In this document: piece after piece, positions 56,665 to 64,000 of the stretch
How the letters are laid out: each line of letters starts with the position of its first letter
Numbering within the stretch: the stretch's first letter is position 1
Assembly: GCA_033782935.1 (NCBI GenBank)
Contig: JAWQEG010000002.1
Coordinates: forward strand, 23,501 to 87,500
Length of the DNA: 64,000 bases
Direction of reading: 5' to 3'
Source of the DNA: Petrolisthes cinctipes
Taxonomy: Eukaryota > Arthropoda > Malacostraca > Decapoda > Porcellanidae
Notes under the pieces: generated by a model
The model's input: only the letters and a program-made list of their open reading frames with translations
The model's database searches: none
Told to the model about the DNA's origin: nothing
Made by a program: the position numbers and the translations under genes

Positions 56665-56920
56665 TGACCACTCATTTACCCGCAAACACACCACTCATTT
56701 ATCCACAAACACACCACACTCATTTTCCCACAAACACACCACTCATTCCAACAACACACCACTCATTTACCCACAAACACACCACTCATTTACCCACAAA
56801 CACACCACTCATTTACCCACAAACAGACCACTCATTTACCCACAAACACACCACTCATTTACCCACAAACACACCACTCAATCCCACAAACACACGACTC
56901 AATCCCACAACCAGTCCCAT
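56665..56920 (+). repeat. 23-bp minisatellite (CACTCATTTACCCACAAACA CAC)
   Basis: About ten copies with small deletions at the 3' end. Confidence 0.93.
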
Positions 56921-56997
56921 GATGTAGACTATCAATTATTTCTTGTCAATGTCGGTATAGGAACCAATAATCTCTCTCTAATACATATATCCACTTA

Positions 56998-57162
56998 TTG
57001 GGGTACAGTGCTGGTGAATCTGGAGCATCTAATTCCTCCAAACTATTCCAAGCAACAGACCCCCCAGTATTTTTGTTAATCAGGTCCTGTTTCCTGGCAT
57101 ATACTTAGGAGGAATCAAGGCACTCCAATGTACCAACCAAAACTGTACTATCATCCACTAAT
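56998..57162 (+). mobile_element. Family A fold-back element (copy A12)
   Basis: 'GTACAGTGCTGGTGAATCTG', 'CTCCAAACTATTCCAAGCAA', 'TTAGGAGGAATCAAGGCACT', then 'AACTGTACTATCATCC'. Confidence 0.85.
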
Positions 57163-57164
57163 TC

Positions 57165-57536
57165 TGTGATAAATGACACTTGCTGCGACGGTATACGATA
57201 AAACAACAAACAAACATACAGACAACAGCATTTCCTTGGTCAGTACGTATGAATACCAGTGTTCTGTATACGTATATGTAGCATTGTATTGTCGAAACTA
57301 ACACAGGAACGTACCAAAACTATATCATCATACACTAAAACTGATAAATGACACTTGCTGCGACGGTATACGATAAAACAACAAACATACATACAACCAG
57401 GACCCACTACATACATACAGACAACAGCATTTCCTTGGTCAGTACGTATGAATACCAGTGTTCTGTATACGTATATGTAGCATTGTATTGTCGACCCACT
57501 ATATAGTAATGTCGAAACTAACACAGGAACGTATAA
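57165..57536 (+). repeat. About 180-bp tandem duplication
   Basis: 'ATGACACTTGCTGCGACGGT' through 'GTATTGTCGAAACTAACACA' plus 'GGAACGTA' occurs twice (57171-57318 and 57348-57533). The second copy has two short insertions, so a recent duplication followed by small changes is likely. Confidence 0.9.
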
Positions 57537-57612
57537 TCCAACAAAAAGAGGGAGGAAGGAATTGAAGAAGAGAAAATTCGTACTCTGGGTCGTTGTTTCG
57601 TCTCCTTTTACC

Positions 57613-57616
<4 letters not shown>

Positions 57617-57655
<39 letters not shown>
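57617..57655 (+). repeat. Poly-T tract
   Basis: About 39 T residues. Confidence 0.97.
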
Positions 57656-57658
<3 letters not shown>

Positions 57659-58323
57659 GATTGATTGAGTGTGACACATAGGTAGCCTCTTGACACTAAC
57701 GGGAGTACTAGTTTTGTTCTGGTACTGTTCCCTCACTGGTTTCATCATCTTTTCCCCCCAGGGTTGAGGGTACGTACTGTATTTGTACTGGGAAAAGAGT
57801 TACAGTTCCATATCCCTAGTATTGTGAAATGCTATTATTCCGTCATTTTATCTGGTTCTTGAATGAGGTTTGCATATCCCATGTACGAGTAACCTTTTCA
57901 AAATGTTGTAATATCGTGCTATCTTTTGTTCGCCTTTAACAGAATTAGTGGAAACTGAAAACAGCTAAATTTTTCCTCTCACAAAACAGAGAAGGATTTG
58001 GAATGCCAGTTACATTTTCTTAAAATGTCATCATTTCTGACCTCCGTGTGCATATGTTGATTATAATATGCGTAGGTTATGACTGAAACGAATGGTTTCT
58101 CAAACATATAAAAAATTACTCTGATCCAAAGGTTTTAATATCTTCAACAAATAACATTCTGCTGTGTAAAGAAAATTGGTAATAGTGTGTGAGTGAGAGG
58201 CTAGAGAGAACCGTATAGTATAGGTACTGTCTGTATGTAAGGATGCGAGTTTAGGCAGGCTCACGTGTCAGTAGAAAGCAATGATAAGACTTGTATTACT
58301 CAACTCTGTATCATTACTGTAGC
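57656..58323. other. Unique AT-rich sequence upstream of candidate exon
   Basis: No repeat element. May be an intron or a 5' region for the candidate exon that follows. Confidence 0.3.
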
Positions 58324-58645
58324 CAACAAGGATATTCTCAGTCATATTATTAAACATCTTCTTCGAGGAGAACCTTCTCGTCGCTCAATTCGTATTGCAA
58401 AACAATATGACTTGAGCGACGAGGAGCTTTTACCTGGAAGTAGTAGTTTAATAATACCATCCTTAATATCCACGATTATATTCACTATGCTGATATTTAG
58501 CTTACTGAAATATTACGCATATTTCTACGCGTATCTGACAGCTGAAGCTCCCGGTTTAGGAATGTGGGAAACACAACAAAAAGTTGACAATCTCTCTGTG
58601 ACATCACCACATCCGTTAGAGTACCGTACCAGCAGCCAGAGATAA
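58324..58645 (+). CDS. Candidate last exon of a small membrane protein
   Basis: An open frame with no ATG at its start, but with a plausible acceptor 'CTCTGTATCATTACTGTAG' before CCAACAAGG. It encodes about 107 residues to the TAA at 58643. A basic patch 'LLRGEPSRRSIRIAKQ' is followed by acidic 'YDLSDEELLPG'. One strong transmembrane segment comes next, 'SLIIPSLISTIIFTMLIFSL' then LKYYAYFYAYL. The polar tail is 'EAPGLGMWETQQKVDNLSVT'. Unlike other ORFs here it is not built from a repeat. I do not recognise the family, and upstream exons are not seen in the window. Confidence 0.35.
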
Positions 58646-58756
58646 GGCGACCTTTACTATTACACCACAAGAAGGTTTCACTCTCAACTCTCTACCAAGA
58701 CGCAAACACAACACATTAAAGCAAAGTACACAATAAAAATTCATACGTTATGTTAA

Positions 58757-58862
58757 AGGACCCCGTGATGTAGTTAGAAAATTGTAGGTTAGCGAGTCCT
58801 TCAAAAGTTGCCAGTAACAACATCTACACAGAAAGAGCTTGTTACGTGGCATGGTCATCATA
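58757..58862 (+). mobile_element. Family C fold-back element, partial (copy C4)
   Basis: 'GGACCCCGTGATGTAGTTAG', 'AAAATTGTAGGTTAGCGAGT', then 'GCTTGTTACGTGGCATGGTC'. The right end is lost. Confidence 0.75.
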
Positions 58863-59028
58863 ATCATACTTATTATTGTTCAAGGAATAGAAGTTACCGA
58901 GTACTCTTAAAGTCCTTTCTAAGAACTTACAAGATAAGGAATAATTATTACACCTCTGCTGCTAACACGTATGTTTTTGTTGTGATCAAGTTTCACAGAC
59001 GAGTGTCCTTATTACCTCAAAGCAAAGG

Positions 59029-59102
59029 TAAAGTCGCGGCACATAATCCTTGACCAAAGTTCCCTTTACACCCTGATCAAGGACTATGTGCCGCGACTGT
59101 AC
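59029..59102. mobile_element. Compact hairpin with TACAGTCG-type ends
   Basis: Arms 'AGTCGCGGCACATAATCCTT' GACCA (59032-59056) and their complement (59074-59098), 23 of 25 paired, with a 17-base loop. The outer bases GTAAAGTCG and CGACTGTAC match the ends of the small elements at 15452 and 60220. Confidence 0.8.
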
Positions 59103-59618
59103 AGTACTATTGGCCACAAGAATTCGTACACACACTCTTGGCTTCAAGGGTTCACAACATATGGAAAATATAGGTGTATCCAACTACAACACAACATTAT
59201 AATATATAGGGTTGTTGTTTAGCAATCACCGAGTCATTTGGTAGACCATACATTGAAGTACTTCCAGAATAAATACCACTTTTTCCACCAAGCCTGTGTA
59301 CGAATTCCTGTGGCCAACCATTCCTGAACGACTATCCTACTACCCAATGTCCAGTGTTTATGGTAGAGTTGGTAATTCAGTTGATTCTATTTATACATCA
59401 AGCAATTCACCAATATTTCCTGAAAGCTATTTGATGCTTCATGTTGGACAATTTAAAAGTGATTAAGGTATTTGGTGCTCATTAATCAGCTGGTAATCCA
59501 TAACGTGATTAATTTGTTTCATGTTTAACCACTGAAACCGACCGACGTTTTACTTTAGACAATTAAACTCGTTGGTAACAGTCACAGAAATAGAAATATA
59601 ACCAAGGCTTCACAGTAT
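59103..59618. other. Unique sequence, nothing identified
   Basis: No gene or element recognised. Confidence 0.4.
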
Positions 59619-59795
59619 TAAAGGGGTAATACACTTTTGGAATATTGGAGTGCCTTGATTCCTCCAAAGTATGCAAGGAAACAGCACCAATGAATAGATT
59701 TAATGGTATCTTGTTACTTGGAAGAGTTTGGAGGAATTAGTTGCTCCAGATTTACCACCACCACCATTAGGCTATACTATATACCTCCACCTAAA
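59619..59795 (-). mobile_element. Family A fold-back element (copy A13)
   Basis: 'TTAAAGGGGTAATACAC', 'GAGTGCCTTGATTCCTCCAA', 'AGTTTGGAGGAATTAGTTGC', then 'TATATACCTCCACCTAAAG'. Confidence 0.85.
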
Positions 59796-59970
59796 GATTT
59801 AAAAAAATTAACATATCCAAAATTATTATTAATGTCATTTGAAAACGGCAACTAAATTAAATTGAATAAAATCATATGTCATCCTCAATTAATCCACAAA
59901 GCAATTAATAATATGCACAGGGCAGCGTACAAGGTATCCTGCACAATCTCAAAGCTCAATTATAATTATC

Positions 59971-60124
59971 AAGGACCCTGTGATCGTGCATGAAAATTGG
60001 AGGCTTCTGATTCCTCCTGACTTTGCCATGAATCCAGCTTCCTCCATATAGGTGGTGTTTCGTGGCAATATTTGAAAGACTCGTTTACTTCCAATTTTCT
60101 GACTACATCACAGGGTCCCTTTAA
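59971..60124 (-). mobile_element. Family C fold-back element, full length (copy C5)
   Basis: Terminal arms 'AAGGACCCTGTGATCGTGCA' and 'CTACATCACAGGGTCCCTTT' AA. Inner arms 'TCTGATTCCTCCTGACTTTG' and 'TTTCGTGGCAATATTTGAAA'. It is the reference copy for family C here. Confidence 0.88.
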
Positions 60125-60219
60125 GTTGTCATCTGCAGGTTTTCTTGCGATGTGAATTATACCAACGAGTCCAACGTTATGTCAGTCAGCTCTTTACCCC
60201 CAAACCTTTGACCTGCATG

Positions 60220-60453
60220 TACAGTCGGAAGCATAAGTTCGCTTCATTTCCACCGGGGTAAGTATGAGCCTTATAGTGATGTTGTAACACTATTTAAATA
60301 CAGAAATGACAAAAGGCATACCGTACTTCTCATATGGTAAATTTTATGTTGTCAGAACAGAAACTGGTTCAGAATGCAACTAATTTCATCTGATCCTATT
60401 GGCATTATTGAGTATATACACGGGATGGATTCGTATTTATGCTGCCGACTGTA
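60220..60453. mobile_element. Mariner-like MITE, TACAGTCGG ends
   Basis: 234 bp with 22-bp terminal inverted repeats, 19 of 22 identical: 'TACAGTCGGAAGCATAAGTT' at 60220 and the complement of 'TACAGTCGGCAGCATAAATA' at 60453. TA at each outer end. No ORF. Confidence 0.85.
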
Positions 60454-60642
60454 CGTAGGAAAACCTTTGTCCGTGTTGTTGTTGTTGTGAAGGACAAACA
60501 AACGTACACAGAGAATCCCAGGTGACATGGGGTTCCACAAATAGCTTAGCCTTTGAACGAAATGCTTTTATCTCAATGACATTCGCTAAGTTTTATGGCG
60601 TTAGTCCAAGTATTATCTATGATTTGATACGTTGTTTATGTG

Positions 60643-60806
60643 TTAAGGGGATAGTATATATAGTGTTGGTAGATCTGGAGCTACTGATTCCTCCAAACTA
60701 TTCAAGCAACAGGACACCATTATATTTGTCCATCTGGTCTTGTTTCCTGGCATATATTAGAGGAATGAAGGCACTCCAATATACCAAAAGGATACTATCC
60801 CCTTAA
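60643..60806 (+). mobile_element. Family A fold-back element, best-preserved copy (A14)
   Basis: TTAAGGGGATAGTATATA at 60643 and 'GGATACTATCCCCTTAA' at 60806 give a clean terminal inverted repeat. Arms 'TGATTCCTCCAAACTATTCA' and 'ATTAGAGGAATGAAGGCACT'. Confidence 0.9.
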
Positions 60807-60892
60807 CTAATGAAGGACAATGGGAGTGCTACCCACTGCGAGAAAAATCGTTTGGATTTAGTGAGAAATGGTCACGTGTTATCAGTTGTTTA

Positions 60893-61052
60893 ATGATGTA
60901 GTACAGTGTTGGTTCATTTGGAGCAACTAATTATACCAAACCATTCTAAGCAACAGGTCACTATTATTTTTGTTCATCTCGTCCTGTTTCCTGGCATACT
61001 ATGGAGGAATTAAGGAGCTGAAATGCACAAGGAATATCTATTTCCTTAAGGT
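60893..61052 (+). mobile_element. Family A fold-back element (copy A15)
   Basis: 'GTAGTACAGTGTTGGTTCAT', 'AAACCATTCTAAGCAACAGG', 'ACTATGGAGGAATTAAGGAG'. It lies 86 bp after A14 in the same orientation. Confidence 0.8.
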
Positions 61053-61254
61053 TCTACATCACAGGAGGTACCGGCAGTGACGATTGTTGAAAGATAAGTC
61101 CACCAACTCAATAATGCCATGACTATGAATATATATAATATTTAAAAGATAAAAGGCACATATTCATACCGAAATAGCAAGGATTAGAGTACTGTGAATG
61201 TGATGTCTGACGGAGGGAGGGGGTATAGGAGATGGTGAGCGCGTGGGAGGTTAG

Positions 61255-61400
61255 ACAGGCAGGGAGTGAGGCAGGCAGGCAGGGAGGCAGGCAGACTGAG
61301 GCTTAAGGTGAACAGGTAAAGTAGTGTGGCCTCACCTCCTGACTCCCATGACCATGGCAGGCAGGCAGGACATACAGACAGACAGACAGGCTCATGGTAC
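61255..61400 (+). repeat. (GGCA)n/(GACA)n short tracts
   Basis: Runs of GGCA at 61262-61294 and 61355-61365 and GACA near 61376-61388. Confidence 0.85.
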
Positions 61401-61718
61401 CCAAGTCAGTGACCATACTCAACAACAACACTGACTACTCCTGACGTCACCATGGTTTTTCACGTTCACACGACTTATTAATTTTATATGTTGGATCATT
61501 TGGTTGGTACACGGATGGTTGGGATCCCTTCTTATTGAATGTATACAAGACACACACACAAAAAAAATATTAAATAATAAATAAATAAATAAATAAAATG
61601 TAAAAAAAAAGTTTCGTTTGGTCAGACTAGGTTGTTATTGATTGTACCAGGTCACATGGAGGTCAAATAGAGCCACAATGACGACGAGCATTTACATACA
61701 CGACGCGCCTCAATTGAA

Positions 61719-61722
<4 letters not shown>

Positions 61723-61783
<61 letters not shown>
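61723..61783. repeat. (CA)n microsatellite
   Basis: About 60 bp CA. Confidence 0.97.
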
Positions 61784-61786
<3 letters not shown>

Positions 61787-61942
61787 GGGGAATAATACCG
61801 TGGCGAGCCTCGTGTGTGCTATTGTATTTTGACGAGAGTGAAGCAGCGTCGGGGAATGGAAGCAATATCACAAGTGGTGTGGGCACGCGTGGGAGACTCT
61901 AAAAGGGAATGTTACAATAATTTGGTATATGGCTTTATTGTG

Positions 61943-61985
61943 TCAGGCAGGCAGGCAGGCAGACAGGCAGGCAGACAGGCAGGAA
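61943..61985. repeat. (AGGC/AGAC)n microsatellite
   Basis: Ten tetranucleotide units. Confidence 0.93.
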
Positions 61986-62161
61986 GACCAGAGGACGAGG
62001 TGGTGGGAATGTAATCGAGAGGTGGTATGGTGTATGGAAGAGAGTGGTGTGGTGTGAGATGCTTGGACATACATAGACGTATTAGTTGACAAGACTGTTT
62101 TGAAGGTGATTCGTTCGTGACCATCCCATTTTTTGGTTTTGGGAATCTGTAGATAGATTAT

Positions 62162-62173
62162 ACACACACACAC

Positions 62174-62224
<51 letters not shown>

Positions 62225-62228
62225 CACA

Positions 62229-62294
<66 letters not shown>

Positions 62295-62326
62295 AGAGAG
62301 ATGAGAGAGAGAGAGAGGTTGTGAGT
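62162..62326. repeat. Compound (CA)n(GA)n
   Basis: CA 62162-62246 with two AA slips, passing directly into GA 62247-62326. Confidence 0.97.
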
Positions 62327-62642
62327 GATGTATCGAGGCTATGAATGAAAAAGCTGTTCAACCTGACGTGGTCTAGTGGGAGGAAAGAGAAAAAATGTAA
62401 GGGATGGCTGAGAGAGTAAACAACAAGTCACATGACACTCCAAAGTCATTAGACACCCTATGAATGACGATGACTAACGAAAGAATTAACACATATATAA
62501 CACGATGAGGTTAGGTGAAAGGAGAAGGGGTCATTGAGGGAAAAATAAAATGGTCAGGGATAGTGATTGTTAGTTAAAAAGACCATAACACACACACAAA
62601 CAAAAAAAACAAAAACGAAAAACACACACACTCACACTCACA

Positions 62643-62839
<197 letters not shown>

Positions 62840-62999
62840 CCACACATTAGGTTATCAAAGACAGTTAGCTTCCATCCTGTACACTACTACTATCACGTGA
62901 CTCACAATCTGAAGAGGAAGGAAAACAACATTCTCACTGCTTTGGAAGTGTGTGACATCCGTAAACATGACGCACCAAGTCAGTCAGGTAGGCAGGCAG

Positions 63000-63052
63000 G
63001 CTCTCTCTCTCTCTCTCTCTCTCTGTATTCATAGCTTCAATACATCAATACA

Positions 63053-63124
<72 letters not shown>

Positions 63125-63141
63125 CATAGCTTCAATACATC

Positions 63142-63239
<98 letters not shown>
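63000..63239. repeat. (CT)n blocks in tandem units
   Basis: Three CT blocks (63000-63023, 63052-63119, 63143-63238). The spacer 'TGTATTCATAGCTTCAATAC' ATCA occurs twice between them. Confidence 0.95.
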
Positions 63240-63240
<1 letters not shown>

Positions 63241-63261
63241 ATTATATCTCAGTCTTTAATT

Positions 63262-63472
63262 AAGGAGATAGTACACTTTCTTTTGGTTCATTATAGAGGG
63301 CCTTGTTTTTTTCCTCCAAAGTATATGATATGAAACAGGACTGGCAGATGAATAAAAAAAATAATGGTATCCTGCCTGCCTGCCTGCCTGCCTGTTGCTT
63401 GGGGAGGTTTTTGAGGAATCACCAGTTGCTCCAAGATTAATCAACTGTGTAATACTCTTATATACCCTTAGA
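63262..63472 (-). mobile_element. Family A fold-back element with new (CCTG)n inside (copy A16)
   Basis: 'TTAAGGAGATAGTACAC', 'CCTCCAAAGTATATGATATG', 'TGAGGAATCACCAGTTGCTC'. Where other copies read GGCCTGTTGC or similar, this one has about six CCTG units (63374-63395). Confidence 0.85.
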
Positions 63473-63803
63473 GTGCTTTGATTCCTCCATATATAGTGTG
63501 TCTGGAAACAAGTCCAATGAATAAATATATATATACAGTATAATGGTATCCTGCCTGTTGTTTGGAATAGGTTGGAGGAATTAGTTACTCCAAATTTACC
63601 ACCACCAAAAACATTAACATTCCCTTTCTTCTGTTTGTTCGGTACAGTTGGGATTTATGTTCACAGTATCTGAAAGGGGTACCTGATTGTTGTTTGGAAT
63701 AGGTTGGAGGAATTAGTAACTCCAAATTTACCACCAAAAACATTAACATCCCTTTCTTCTGTAACTTAGCATAATTAGGATTCATGTTCACAGTATCTGA
63801 AAG
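63470..63803 (-). mobile_element. Family A fold-back element (A17) with duplicated right half
   Basis: 'GAGTGCTTTGATTCCTCCAT' through 'GTTGGAGGAATTAGTTACTC'. The segment 'TGTTGTTTGGAATAGGTTGG' to 'TTCACAGTATCTGAAAG' is present twice (63556-63675 and 63691-63802), including about 70 bp of flanking DNA. Confidence 0.8.
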
Positions 63804-64000
63804 CTATGTGTAACTCTGACATCAATATAAACTATCGTATCAATTGGTCAAAGATGTAATATATTATAGGAGAGGTTGTGTAATGCTTATTTGAGGTTGG
63901 AGGAGGAAGCTATACCTATTACCTACTACCTGCTCCTCCCCCCCTCCCCCCCCCCCTATCCCGTTGGCATGCAATGACAAGTTCAAACCCAAGCCAATGT

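Overview
The window looks like nuclear DNA from an arthropod, most likely a decapod crustacean. Three things suggest this: split, intron-rich genes; a Crk adapter whose SH2 start resembles the Drosophila protein; and degenerate TTAGG/CCTAA tracts, the arthropod telomere motif. Simple repeats are unusually dense and include long (CA)n, (CT)n, (GGT)n and (TA)n runs, purine-only stretches and many minisatellites. I see no bacterial or viral gene.

Two coding loci are supported. On the minus strand, 33566 to 26229 holds a complete six-exon Crk gene. Splice phases match at every junction, and the product is about 280 residues with the order SH2, SH3N, short linker, SH3C. On the plus strand, 12288-12890 is a 200-codon ORF with a signal peptide and dibasic cleavage sites. 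It ends RLRW-Gly-Arg-stop, as expected for an amidated neuropeptide like the RLRWamide forms of insect short neuropeptide F. Weaker candidates are a membrane-protein exon near 58324-58645 (+), an ORF at 19812-20126 (-) and a decayed LINE fragment near 32450-32580 (-).

The rest is repeats. Three families of short fold-back elements (called A, B and C here, about 150-175 bp each) are scattered from 3.8 to 15 kb and from 35 to 63.8 kb. Their arms share one core, a 'GATTCCTCC' box followed by 'TATGCCA' and 'GAAACAG', so they appear to have a common ancestor. A fourth family, D, has three copies. There are also small elements with mariner-like (TACAGTCG), CACTA-like (3-bp target duplication) and hAT-like (exact 8-bp target duplication) ends, and several nested insertions.

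Layout: 0-11.9 kb simple repeats, minisatellites and A/B/C/D elements; 11.9-14.2 kb the peptide gene with a tandem repeat running up to its start codon; 14.8-15.6 kb telomere-like repeat and small elements; 15.6-31.7 kb an AT-rich island almost free of microsatellites and A-D elements, containing Crk exons 2-6 and about 10 kb downstream; 31.7-33.6 kb Crk intron 1 and exon 1; 33.6-64 kb a second repeat-dense zone with many long microsatellites. All functions are inferred from sequence alone.
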